Source: Candidatus Epilinea brevis
Lineage (GTDB): Bacteria; Chloroflexota; Anaerolineae; Epilineales; Epilineaceae
Reading direction: 5' to 3'
Length of the DNA stretch: 64,000 bases
Assembly: GCA_016710785.1 (NCBI GenBank)
Contig: JADJUE010000004.1
Coordinates: 124,001-188,000 of the forward strand
This document shows positions 10,059 through 19,608 of this stretch, piece by piece; the stretch's first letter is position 1, and each line of letters starts with the position of its first letter. A program made the position numbers and the translations under genes. The notes beneath the pieces are model-generated. The model worked only from the letters and a program-made list of their open reading frames with translations, was not told the DNA's origin and made no database searches.

Positions 10059-10307
10059 TGTTTTGTCCTTACTGGACTGCTGACAACGCGGGCGCCCTGG
10101 CGGACCGGAGCACCCTCGGGATCTGAAAGTGAGACGGACCTGCGTTTGATCCTGGATTTCTGACAACACATGACCACTGGACGCAGTTCCGCAACCGATT
10201 GTACCAGATGATGGGCTGATGAGCCGACGCAGCGATGGACTTGATCCATGCTCTGGCGGCGGAACCCAGGCTGCTCGTCGGGGGTGGCACTACCCCAGGT
10301 CGATGTG

Positions 10308-10956
10308 TTACTCGGTGTAGTACTGATGGGGGACCGCTCGCTCTGGGTGTTCACCCGCGCCCAAATGAGTTCCAAGTACCGGCCCGTAGGTGCCATCAGG
10401 CTGAAGTGGATACCATCTTTGCAAATGTGCCCCCCTCAGCCGCTCTCCAGAGGTCTTGAAAACACGTTGAGCGAACGGGACAACACTCTTGTGGTTCTCA
10501 TCTGGGGCGGCGACGAGCGGGCTCACCAGCATGGCGCCAACAGCCCCTACCTCTTCGGTTGTGGGGAATCGAACAAAGCTCACCCATTGAGCATTCGCAA
10601 TGTCCGCTCGGCCTTCCTCAAAACTGCATCCAACCTCCTCGAACACGATATCCCCATTTGGCACCACCCGAGTCCATGGGTTGGACCTCGAGGATCCGAT
10701 CGCTGTCGTGACGAGTTCCTCTGACGGTACGCAGGTTCACGTACACAGCATCTATGCCTGTCTAGGCGCGCTCATCTGGGTGACCCGCTGGCCCGGGACG
10801 GGGTACACTAAAATTCCCGGGTGATGCTTGGCCAGTCGCCTTGACTGGTTCACTGCAATTGTCAGGAGGTGTACATCCTTCAATCCACAGGCTCAACGCA
10901 CAGATCAAGATAGTCGTGCAGAGCACGCGGAGTCTAACTCCCGATGTGATGTCCAT
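10308..10956 (-). pseudogene. Broken predicted lipoprotein gene
   Basis: A genuine-looking start: ATG 10956 with AAGGAG 8 bases upstream, then a lipoprotein signal (LCTTILICALSLWIEG-C-TPP). The frame hits a TAG at 10762-10764 after 64 codons. Downstream, open protein-like sequence continues in another frame (WTRVVPNGDIVFEEVG... to a stop at 10308). At a G6 run near 10436 a third frame again reads well (DGIHFSLMAPTGRYLELIWA). The most economical reading is one lipoprotein gene interrupted by several indels, either real decay or sequencing error. Product unknown. Confidence 0.5.
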
Positions 10957-11004
10957 TTCGTGTCTCCTTGAGCGAGTCACTGTGCTCCGAAGTTGGAGGC
11001 CGTG

Positions 11005-11165
11005 GGCAGCGCGGCGGGGAGAAGGCGGCGACACGGTAGGGGGCGGCGGGCGGGCGGGCTGGGCCAGAGAGGCGGGCTGGACAGGGGGAGGGGCCGCGGT
11101 GGGGCAGGGGCGCCGCTCGGGGGCGCGTATGGCCGGGGAGGGCCGCGGGGGACCTCGCCAGGAGT
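11005..11165. other. G-rich low-complexity block
   Basis: About 160 bases of almost unbroken G-rich sequence on the plus strand, placed exactly where the lipoprotein paralogue at 11.2-11.5 kb should finish. First of three such blocks in 11-13 kb; see the finding on suspected base-call errors. Confidence 0.6.
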
Positions 11166-11178
11166 GGTGGGGCAGGGC

Positions 11179-11490
11179 GGCCGAGAGGCGCGCCTCATAG
11201 TCTTCACCGGATTGCCGCAGTTGGATCACGGTATCGCGGCGGAATACAAGCTCGTAGTCATCGGCATCCCAAGGGTTCGGTGGGGTCGAGGCCGCCCCGC
11301 CCCCCTTGTTGGTAGTCCACACACAAGACCTGTATCCCCGGTCTCGACCTCTACGGCTCTATCTAAGACAGAAGCGTCGTTGAGGAAATTGAGACTGGTG
11401 TTTACTGAAATGCAAGAAGGGCGGATTGGTTAGGCAGGAATCGATGTTGAACGCTTGCTAGAGCGATTTGAAATACTCGATGTGACTTGA
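11179..11490 (-). pseudogene. Frameshifted copy of the 9.3 kb lipoprotein
   Basis: Matches the intact lipoprotein in three successive frames. VFQIALASVQHRFLPNQSALLAF (about 11480-11408) corresponds to YQIALATVRQHYLPSDSTLLAF. VNTSLNFLNDASVLDR...VETGDTGLVCGLPT follows in the next frame. STPPNPWDADDYELVFRRD and QLRQSGEDYEARL (to 11179) come in a third. The second shift is at a GGGGGGCGGGG run. The upstream half may extend to about 11790, but I cannot align it. Order and spacing of the words are conserved, so this is one gene with indels, not chance. Confidence 0.65.
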
Positions 11491-11804
11491 ATGGCGGCGA
11501 CCCCCCTGGAGCCATCAACGGTGCACGGGGGGCAAAGCCTGGCCAATCGGTACGCCAGACATCAGACTCGTCAGCGCGCCCAAGACGGAACGCTTCTTGG
11601 ACCCAGCTCCGGCCCACCAGGCCAGACTTCGTCGTCAGCCGAGAACCGTTGCCGACCAAGTGTCCAGATCCAGTTGCTGGATTGTTCTGGGAACAAGACA
11701 GATTGCCGAACGCATTCACTGTCCAATCTATCTGCCCAGGTAAACACGATTGCGGATCACGATCTGGACAACGCGCAGCAGTATTTTTTTGTGACACATG
11801 TCCG

Positions 11805-11930
11805 GGGGGGGCCCCCATTTCGGGGGGGGGGGGGGGGGGGAGGGGGGGGTTTGGTTGGGGCCAAGTGCCGGCCGGGGGGGGGGTGCTAAGCCGGGTGAGG
11901 CTGGACGGGGGGGGGGGGAGCTTGACCATC
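11805..11930. other. Poly-G block
   Basis: Plus strand is dominated by long G runs (one of about 20) with a few interspersed bases. No coding sense in any frame. Likely a sequencing or assembly artefact; a real G-tract is the alternative. Confidence 0.6.
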
Positions 11931-12124
11931 TTGCCAAGCCGGGAGCCGCCGTTCAGGGACAGATACATCCGCATTGGCCTCCGTGCCACGCATCTTCGAG
12001 CCAGACCCTGGGCCCCACCCCCTCCGGCATCACGCCTGCCTCCAGCCCAGCGCCCGGCGGCCTCGGGCGCCCGCCTGACATGGCTTGTCCAAGGACCTGA
12101 CCGCCGCTGCCACGACCCGGTGCC

Positions 12125-12620
12125 CACGTCGCCCTCACGGGCGGCTGCTGCAGGTAGCGCCGCTGCCTCGAGGTCCCCCCAGCCCACCGCTGTCCACCGC
12201 AGCCGCACTGGCGTCAAGCCGTCGCGACGCCGCAGCAGGTCCCGCGGTCGCCCGCCAGGGCAGCGCCAGCAAGTCGGGCAGATGGTCCCGTCTCGAAGAG
12301 CACCGGATGCCCCCAGCGTCCTTCGTATGCGGCACAACCAGCACCTGCTCCAAGCCACTGCCGCCCGCGCCGCGACCCACGCCCGCCGCCGCCGCGCGCC
12401 ACCCGGCGTCCAGCACCGCCCGGATGACCTCCGGCCCGATCATCGGCTGATCGCCGGGGGGCCCCGGCCCCCCCCCCCCCGCGCCGGCAGCACCAGCACC
12501 CCCCGCCCGCCGCCGGGGGGGCGGGGGGGGCGTTGCAGCGAGCCGAGCATCTCTCCAGCCTCGGCTGCAGGATTTTCCACCACCTCCGCTCCCAGGTCGC
12601 GGACCCTCATGTCCAGATGG
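12125..12620 (-). pseudogene. MocA-like molybdenum cofactor cytidylyltransferase, broken frames
   Basis: Fragments of a MobA/MocA-type nucleotidyltransferase are readable in order on the minus strand but in different frames: LGAEVVENPAAEAGEML (about 12600-12545), then QPMIGPEVIRAVLDA, VVPHTKDAGG, GHPVLFETG and RDLLRRRDGLTPVRLRWTAVG. MocA transfers CMP to molybdopterin and usually sits beside xdhC and molybdenum hydroxylase subunits, as here. The frame breaks fall at C/G runs and the N-terminal third lies inside the homopolymer block, so the gene may be intact in the organism. Confidence 0.6.
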
Positions 12621-13003
12621 GCGTCGCCGCCCGGGGGCCCCCCGGAGGGCCCGCGACCCCCGCCAGCCCCGGGTTCCCGTCGACGGCCCCTGCGTCCCCG
12701 CCCCAGCACCGCCGCAGGGGCCGCGGGCGGGGCGTTGCGTCTCCGGGCGCGCCGGCGCCCGGGGCGACGGGCCGCCCGGCCGCCGCGGCGCCCCCGCGCC
12801 GCACCGCCCCGTTCGCCACCGCCGCCCGCGCCCGGCGCCCAGGGTGGCCCAGGCCCCCGCCGGCGTCCGCGCGCCGAGGCCCGGGGGCGCGGGGGGCGGG
12901 GGGGGGCCGGGGGGGCGGGCGGGCGGCGCCCCCCGCGGGCGCCGCCGCGCGCGGGCGCGGGCGGGGGGGGGGGGCGGCCGGGGGGGGCCCCCGCGGCCGG
13001 CCT
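12454..13003. other. C/G homopolymer block corrupting xdhC/mocA
   Basis: About 550 bases of C- and G-runs. Its length matches the missing XdhC C-terminus plus MocA N-terminus. Real words survive inside it: LGARTPAG (XdhC C-terminal motif, near 12860) and LGAEVVENPAAEAGEML (MocA, near 12570). This argues that true sequence lies underneath and has been miscalled. Confidence 0.65.
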
Positions 13004-13004
13004 C

Positions 13005-13916
13005 GCTCCGCAGGGCCAGCGCGAGGACATCGTCGTCGATCTTCGGATCATGGCTGAGCACCGCCACCGCCGTGTCGGCGTCCAGCGTCAGCGTCCGCAG
13101 GGCCTCCGCCGGCCAGGCCACCGTGATCACGTCGGCCGTCGGGAAGCGCTCGCGGTTGGCGAAGGCCGCACGCGGGTCGATGACCACCGTTTCCAGGCCC
13201 AAGGTCGCCGCCAGACGCACCAGGTCCTGAGCGATATGCGTAGCACCCACGATCAGCAGGCGCCGCCGCGGTTGCAGCGGGTTGACGAAGACCTCCAGGG
13301 TATCCCCTCCTGCCTCGACTGCCACCAGCCGCGCTTGGGGCTGCGACGTATCCCGCGCCGCGCCCGATGCCGCCAGCAAGGCCGCCAGCTCCGGCGAACC
13401 CACGGGCGCCGTAGGTCCGGCAGGTGATCCCTCACCGTCAATCGCAACCGATCCTTCACCGTTAGCAGCCGATCCTTCACCGTTAAATAGAGGGCCGGCC
13501 GTCAGGCATTCCCGCCCCAGCCAGATCTGCGGTCCGCCGACCACCGTGCTCCATACCGCTGCCTGGCGGGCATCCACCGCTGCCCAGGCCGACCGCCACA
13601 GCGCCGCATCCAATGGCGCCACCCAGAGCGTGATCTCCCCGCCGCAGGCCAGGCCCAGGCTCCAGGCGCGGTCGTCGCTCACGCTGTAGCCGAGGCGCCG
13701 CGGCGGAGCCCCGGCCAGGATCTCCAGGGCCGCCTCGATCACCGCCCCCTCCACGCAGCCCGCGGTCACCGATCCCGCGAAGTCGCCGCCCTCGACCACC
13801 GCCAGGGCCGCGCCGCTCTTGCGGGGCGCCGAGCCCCAGGCGCTGAGAACCGTGGCCAGGGCCACGCGTCGGCCCCCGGCCAGCCAGCCGTTCACTGCTT
13901 CTCTTATGTCGTGCAT
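13005..13916 (-). CDS. xdhC: XdhC/CoxI family molybdenum hydroxylase maturation factor (3' end corrupted)
   Basis: 304 readable residues from ATG 13916. The N-terminal XdhC_CoxI domain shows ALATVLSAWGSAPRKSGAAL, GSVTAGCVEGAVIE and LACGGEITLWV. The C-terminal Rossmann domain shows RLLIVGATHIAQDLVRLA, VVIDPRAAFANRERFP and VLSHDPKIDDDVLALAL, after which it runs into the homopolymer block. XdhC binds molybdenum cofactor, promotes its sulfuration and loads it into xanthine-dehydrogenase-type enzymes. The inter-domain linker contains a short tandem repeat (NGEGS units). Divergent from the hydroxylase subunits 150 bases away, its probable clients. Confidence 0.88.
13425..13490. repeat. Tandem repeat in the xdhC linker
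   Basis: Three imperfect 21-24 base units beginning GATCC(C/T)TCACCGTTA, encoding repeated (N/D)GEGS on the minus strand between the two XdhC domains. Looks like an in-frame linker expansion. Confidence 0.75.
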
Positions 13917-14069
13917 TATCGAACCCTATGACCGTTTTCAGACCATGACTTGCCGGCGATCCGGTGTCTGGACTACCATCGGAGACGGATGGGCGCGCGG
14001 TCCGACCCGCGCCCACGCTCGGCCCCGCCCCCGAGCCGATCCGCAACCGCAGCCGAAAGGATAGACCCG

Positions 14070-14548
<479 letters not shown>

Positions 14549-14552
<4 letters not shown>

Positions 14553-16807
14553 GCGTCCAGTCCCAGCCCCTGATCACCCGCCGAGCCATCCTCAAGGGCG
14601 CCGCCGGTTTCCACCTGGGCCTCTTGCTGCGCGCCGGAGCGGAGCCCCTGCTGCTGCTGGCCCGCGACCTGGATCCCGCGTCGGAGGATCCGTCCCAGAC
14701 GCCGTCCATGCGCATGGGCGCCTGGCTCTCGGTGACCCCCGACGGCCAGGTGACCCTCAGGGTGCACAAGTCCGAGATGGGCCAGGGCGTGCGCACCGGT
14801 CTGGCGATGATCCTGGCCGAAGAGCTGGACGCCGACTGGGCGCGGGTGCGGGTGGAACAGGCGCCCACCGACCCCGACACCTACGGCAGCCACAGCACGG
14901 CCGGCTCCGGCAGCACCTCCGGCAACTACCAGAACCTCCGGCGCATCGGAGCCGGGGCGCGGCTCATGTTCATCCAGGCCGCCGCCGCCCGCTGGGGCGT
15001 CAGCGCCGAGTCCTGCGTCACGGAGCCCGGCAAGGTGGTCCACAGCGCCAGCCGGCGGGAGCTGGGCTACGGCGCCCTGGCCGACGAGGCCGGCCGCCTG
15101 ACGCCGCCCGACGCCGCGTCGCTGCGCCTCAAGGCGCCGGCCGAGTTCCGTATCATCGGCAAGGGCGTCAATCGCGTCGACAGCCCGGACATCGTCCGCG
15201 GCCGGGCGCGCTACACCGCCGACGTGCGCTTGCCGGGCATGGCCTTCGCCGTGGTCGCCCGCTGTCCGGTCATCGGCGGACGCCCCGGGCGCTACGACGA
15301 GGCGGCGGCCCTGGCGGTGCCGGGCGTCATCCGCGTGCTGCCGGTCAACCGCGGCGTGGCCGTGGTGGCCGAGAACACCTGGGCGGCCATGCAGGGTCGC
15401 GACAAGCTGGCGGTGGAATGGAACCTGGGGGCCAACACCGGCATCAGCGACGACAGCATCCGCGCCGGCCTGCGGCAAGCCAGCCAGAGCGCGCCGGAGC
15501 TGCCGGCTGGCCGCGCGGTCAGCGCGGAGTACGACCTGCCATTCCTGCCCCACGCGGCCATGGAGCCGCTCTGCTGCGTGGCGGCCGTGCGGGCGGACGG
15601 CGCGGATGTCTGGGCGCCCTCGCAGAACCCCGGCGACCTGAAGCGCACGGTGGCCACGGTGCTCAACCTGCCGCAGTCGGCCATCACCGTGCACCTGCCG
15701 CTGCTCGGCGGCAGCTTCGGTCGCAACGCCTCGTCCACCGTCACCGAGGCGGTCGGCCTCTCGCGCAACATGGGGCGGCCGGTGCTGCTCACCTGGTCCC
15801 GCGAGGACGACCTGCGGCAGGACAACTACCGCCCCGCCAGCCACCACCGGCTGCGCGCGGCCTTGGACGCCGGCGGTCGGCCGGTGGCCTGGCAGCATCG
15901 CGGCGCCATGGCCGGCGGCGGCGCGGGCGAACGCGAGCTGACGCCGCCCTACGACCTGCAGGGCCTGGACCTGTCCATGGCCACCGCTTCGTTGGCCGTG
16001 CCCGTGGGCGCCTGGCGCTCGGTCATCCATTCGGCGGTGGTCTTCGTCAACGAGAGCTTCATGGACGAGCTGGCCGCGGCTGCCGGCCAGGATCCGCTGG
16101 CCTACCGCCGCCGCTTCCTGACCAACCGCCGCGTGCTGGGGGTACTGGACCGCGCCGCCGCCGAGATCGGCTGGAGCGACACCCTGCCGGCGGGCGCCGG
16201 CCGCGGCATCGCCTGCGCGGCCTGCTTCGGCTCCTACGTGGCCACGGCGGTGGAGCTGACGGTGGAGGGCGGGAGCCAGGTTCGCCTGCGCCGCGTGGTG
16301 GTGGCTGTGGACTGCGGCCTGCCCGTAAACCCGCGCGGGGTGGAGTCGCAGATCCAGGGCGCCGCGATCGACGGCCTCTCCACCGCCTTCCGCGCGGCGG
16401 TCAGCCTCAAGGGCGGCGGGGTGCAGCAGAGCAGCTTCCACGATTTCGAATGGTTCCGCCTCGGCGACGCGCCGCCCATCGAGGTGCACCTGGTCACGGG
16501 CAACAGCAGCTCCCCCGGCGGCGTCGGCGAGGTGGGCTACCCCACCGTGGCCCCGGCCGTGGCCAACGCGATCTTCGCCGCCACGGGCCGCCGCCTGCGC
16601 CGCCTGCCAATGACCGAGTTGACGGTGATCGGGGCCGCGCCCGTAGCCGCACCGACGCTTGTGCCCGCCACGGCCACCTCCGTGCCGCCCGAGCCCACAG
16701 CCACCGCTGCGGCGGCGTCGCCGACGCCGGCGGTCGAGCCGACGGCCACGGGGCAGCCGGCTGCCGAGCAGGACAAGCTGTTCATGCCGCGGCTGGGCGG
16801 CAGCTAG
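14549..16807 (+). CDS. Molybdopterin-binding large subunit, isoquinoline 1-oxidoreductase beta type
   Basis: 752 residues from ATG 14549 (AGGAGG upstream). Twin-arginine-like signal ITRRAILKGAAG (residues 9-20) suggests folded export together with the iron-sulfur partner. Cofactor motifs: HKSEMGQGVRTGLAMILAEE, GSGSTSGNYQNLR, EPLCCVAAV, GGSFGRNAS and GGVGEVGYPTVAPA, in which E661 aligns with the catalytic glutamate of the family. The pattern is that of IorB rather than cytosolic xanthine dehydrogenase. Substrate (N-heterocycle or aldehyde) is unknown. Unusual: residues about 696-752 are a Thr/Pro/Ala tail ending KLFMPRLGGS, absent from usual IorB. Confidence 0.92.
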
Positions 16808-16851
16808 GCCGTGGGCGGCGCAAGCCATAGGGTTGCGGTGAAGCCTCCGCG

Positions 16852-18081
16852 ATGGTACGATCAGCGGCGGGCATCCGCGCTCGCCGCACCCTTCGCGACC
16901 CGCCCCACACCTCGGACAGAACGCCCTTGACATCGCCCACCGCCGCCGACGAAGAACGCATCGCCCTCTTCCTGGACTACGAGAACCTCGCCATCGGCGC
17001 CCGCGACAAGCTGGGTGGCCTGCGGTTCGACATGAAGCCGCTCGCCGAGGCCCTGGCCGAACGCGGGCGCGTGGTGGTGCGCAAGGCCTACGCCGACTGG
17101 TCGATGTTCTCTGAAGACCGGCGCATGCTCACGCGCAACCACGTGGAGCTGATCGAGATTCCGCAGCGCATGGGCATGGTGCGCAAGAACTCGGCGGACA
17201 TCAAGATGGCGGTGGACGCCATGGAGCTCTGCTTCGAGCGCGATTACCTGACCACCTTCGTCATCTGCACCGGCGACAGCGACTTCACCCCCCTGGTGCA
17301 CAAGCTGCGCGAGCTGAACAAGCGGGTGATCGGGGTGGGGGTGAAGGCCTCCACGTCGGCGCTGCTGCCGCCGGCCTGCGACGAGTTCATCTTCTACGAG
17401 ATGCTGGATGGCGTGGAGATCCCGCGCGCCTCGGAGCGCGCCGAACGCCATGAGCGCGCCGAACGGGCTGACCGGACTGAGCGCGGCCAGTCGCGCGCCC
17501 GGCGCCCCAGCACGGCCAAACCGGCTCCAGAGCCAGTGGAACCGGTGGAAGAAGCGCCGGTGGCCACGGAGAAGGAGTCGGGCAGCCTCGAGGGGCTGAC
17601 GGCGCTGGTCACCCAGACGCTAGCCGGCCTGCAGCGCAACAGCGGCGACGCCGTGCGCGGATCGGCGCTCAAGCGGGCCCTCATCCGCAAGGACCCCACC
17701 TTCAACGAAGCCAACTTCGGCTTCCGCTCTCTGGGAGAGATGTTGCGCTTCCTGGCCGAGCGCAAAGCGGTCGAGCTCACCGAGAGCGGGGCGCGGGGCG
17801 ACCCGGAAGTGGGCTTCCCGGAGCGCGGCGGCGGCGATGTGGAGATGTTCGCCGCCCTGCGCGCCCAGGTGGTGATCCAGGCGCAGAAGGGTCCACCGCT
17901 GATGTCGGGTCTGAAGCACCAACTCAAGAAGCGGGTGCCGAGCTTCGACGAACGCAAGCTGGGCTACTCCGGCTTCCTGCAATTCTGCAAGGCCGCCCAT
18001 ACCCGCGGCTTCGTGGACCTGTCCTGGAGCGACGAAGCGGACGACTACGTGCTGCGCGCCGCGGAGCCGCAGGGACGCTGA
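16852..18081 (+). CDS. NYN-domain protein with two LOTUS/OST-HTH domains
   Basis: 409 residues from ATG 16852; a TTG at 16927 closer to the domain is possible and neither start has a strong ribosome site. The NYN (LabA/DUF88) PIN-like nuclease domain at residues 35-190 has FLDYEN (D42), NSADIKMAVDAM and CTGDSDF (D142, D144), the acidic metal-binding set, so it is probably active RNase. A charged, Arg/Glu-rich linker follows. Then come two OST-HTH (LOTUS) RNA-binding modules, about residues 247-306 and 333-393 (FGFRSLGEMLRFL; LGYSGFLQFCKAA). Likely an RNA-processing or RNA-decay enzyme. Stands alone. Confidence 0.88.
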   Translation: MVRSAAGIRARRTLRDPPHTSDRTPLTSPTAADEERIALFLDYENLAIGARDKLGGLRFDMKPLAEALAERGRVVVRKAYADWSMFSEDRRMLTRNHVELIEIPQRMGMVRKNSADIKMAVDAMELCFERDYLTTFVICTGDSDFTPLVHKLRELNKRVIGVGVKASTSALLPPACDEFIFYEMLDGVEIPRASERAERHERAERADRTERGQSRARRPSTAKPAPEPVEPVEEAPVATEKESGSLEGLTALVTQTLAGLQRNSGDAVRGSALKRALIRKDPTFNEANFGFRSLGEMLRFLAERKAVELTESGARGDPEVGFPERGGGDVEMFAALRAQVVIQAQKGPPLMSGLKHQLKKRVPSFDERKLGYSGFLQFCKAAHTRGFVDLSWSDEADDYVLRAAEPQGR

Positions 18082-18095
18082 TCGGCGGGAGCGCC

Positions 18096-18330
18096 ATGCC
18101 CTACCCAAACAGGATCCGCGACATCGGGAGCGATCCCGAGCGACTGGAGCTGGCGTACCAGGACGCCTTGAAGGCGGGCGAGGGCGACGCCTTCGCCGCG
18201 GCGCTGCTAGCCGCCCATGCCGCGGCGCCCGGCGATGTGCTGTACGGCTCATCGTCGAGGCGGTCGAGCGCGAGCTCGTGCGACGCCGCCGAGATGGGCT
18301 GCTGCGTTCGCTGAACGAAGGCGTTCAACG
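18096..18330 (+). pseudogene. Small protein of unknown function, possibly frameshifted
   Basis: Starts at ATG 18096 (GGGAG upstream) with a convincing helical N-terminus (MPYPNRIRDIGSDPERLELA, then AGEGDAFAAALLAAHAAAPGDVLY). After about residue 50 this frame becomes Ser/Arg junk to a stop at 18314. The +2 frame reads naturally (AVRLIVEAVERELVRRRRDG, then LLRSLNEGVQRP) and stops at 18335, overlapping the next start. A missing segment or indel near 18240 would join them. Function not recognised. Confidence 0.45.
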
Positions 18331-18333
18331 TCC

Positions 18334-19353
18334 ATGACCACGCAAGGATTCGCCGAACTCACGCAGCGCGCGCAGATCAACCGGCTGCGGCCGGTGGCGC
18401 TGGCTGCCCTCCGGCAGTACCCGCTGGAGGTGACGAGCCTGCGCCTGCTCAACCACGGCTTCAACACCACGTTTCGCGTGGACACCGCGGGCGGTGGGCG
18501 ATTCGCCCTGCGGCTCAATTTCAACTCGCGTCGGCGGCCGGAGCACCTGGCCGCCGAGGCAGCCTGGCTGGCCGCGTTGGCCGCCGACACAGACCTGTGG
18601 CTTCCGGTGCCGCAGCGCACGCGCGAGGGAGCGCTGACCACCCAGATTTTCTGCCCTGACCTCGGTCGCTGGCTCCCCGCCGTCTTGTTCGCCTGGCTGC
18701 CTGGGCGCGACTTGGGCGAGGGGGCGACGCTCGACCAGATGAGGGCCGTCGGGCGGGCCACCGCTGCGCTGCACGAGCACGGTGCGCAGTGGCAGCTGCC
18801 GCCGGGCACCGCCCTGCCGGCGATCGACACGGTGCTGATGGACGTGCCATATCACCTGGGCGGCGACCACCCGCTTCTGTCAACACCGGACCACGACCTG
18901 ATCGATGCCGCGTTCGCGCAGATCCAGCGGCAGTTGGATGCGCTCTTCGCGAACGCCAGTCGCCAGCCGCTGCACGCCGACCTCCACCTGTGGAACTTGA
19001 AGTGGCACCGGGGCCGGCTGATCGTGTTCGACTTCGACGACAGCGGTATCGGCGTGCCCGCCCAAGACCTGGCCATCTCCGCCTACTACCTGCGCGACAA
19101 CCACGCCCAGGAAGCCGCGCTGCTGGACGGCTACCAGTCGGCCAGGCCGCTGCCCGCCTTCACCGCGGCCCAGTTCGAGGCGATGGTCGCCAGCCGCAAC
19201 CTGGTGCTGCTCAACGATACGATCACCACCACCAACGCGGAGTTCCTGGCCATGCTCCCGCGCTACATCCCGAACGCCATCACAAAGCTGCGGGCCTACC
19301 TGGACACGGGCGTGTACCGCCATGAGGTGCCGGGCCTGGTGGCGTTGGCGTAG
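18334..19353 (+). CDS. APH-type phosphotransferase
   Basis: 339 residues from ATG 18334. The aminoglycoside-phosphotransferase/choline-kinase fold is indicated by NTTFRVDTAGGGRFALRLN (nucleotide loop and Lys-equivalent strand), the catalytic loop LHADLHLWN (H214, D216, N221; HxDxxxxN) and the metal-binding FDFDD at about 234-238. Such enzymes phosphorylate small-molecule hydroxyls (homoserine, sugars, fructosamines, antibiotics); the substrate is not evident. SrkA-like kinases are similar. Confidence 0.85.
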   Translation: MTTQGFAELTQRAQINRLRPVALAALRQYPLEVTSLRLLNHGFNTTFRVDTAGGGRFALRLNFNSRRRPEHLAAEAAWLAALAADTDLWLPVPQRTREGALTTQIFCPDLGRWLPAVLFAWLPGRDLGEGATLDQMRAVGRATAALHEHGAQWQLPPGTALPAIDTVLMDVPYHLGGDHPLLSTPDHDLIDAAFAQIQRQLDALFANASRQPLHADLHLWNLKWHRGRLIVFDFDDSGIGVPAQDLAISAYYLRDNHAQEAALLDGYQSARPLPAFTAAQFEAMVASRNLVLLNDTITTTNAEFLAMLPRYIPNAITKLRAYLDTGVYRHEVPGLVALA

Positions 19354-19383
19354 GCTGCGCGGGCACCGTCGGGGGCGGCCAAG

Positions 19384-19504
19384 TATGATGCCTTCATAGC
19401 TCATTTGATACCTTCATAAGGGTGGTTTGAAGGCATCATAAGGTCGCGCTTACGGCAGCATCTGCCGCTCGTTACGGCATCATTGGCGTGAAGTGATGCC
19501 GTAA
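19384..19504. repeat. Two consecutive palindromes in an intergenic gap
   Basis: Arms TATGATGCCTTCA (19384-19396) and TGAAGGCATCATA (19428-19440) are a perfect 13-bp inverted repeat. GATACCTTCATA at 19407-19418 is a near direct copy inside the loop. Then TTACGGCATCA (19472-19482) and TGATGCCGTAA (19494-19504) form a perfect 11-bp inverted repeat, with a partial TTACGGCA copy at 19450. Could be an operator array, a small palindromic mobile repeat or a terminator for the phosphotransferase gene. Confidence 0.75.
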
Positions 19505-19608
19505 CCGCGCCGCGATGCTGACGACGCGGCGCGAGGGCCTGCGTTTTGACGACTTCGGGTGGTCGACGGCCGACCAACAGCCAACCAGCAACAGCAGGAG
19601 CCTGGCAG

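Noticed and set aside
11805..11930. G-quadruplex or regulatory G-tract.
   Set aside because: The same run character occurs where coding sequence is clearly destroyed, so base-call error is simpler.
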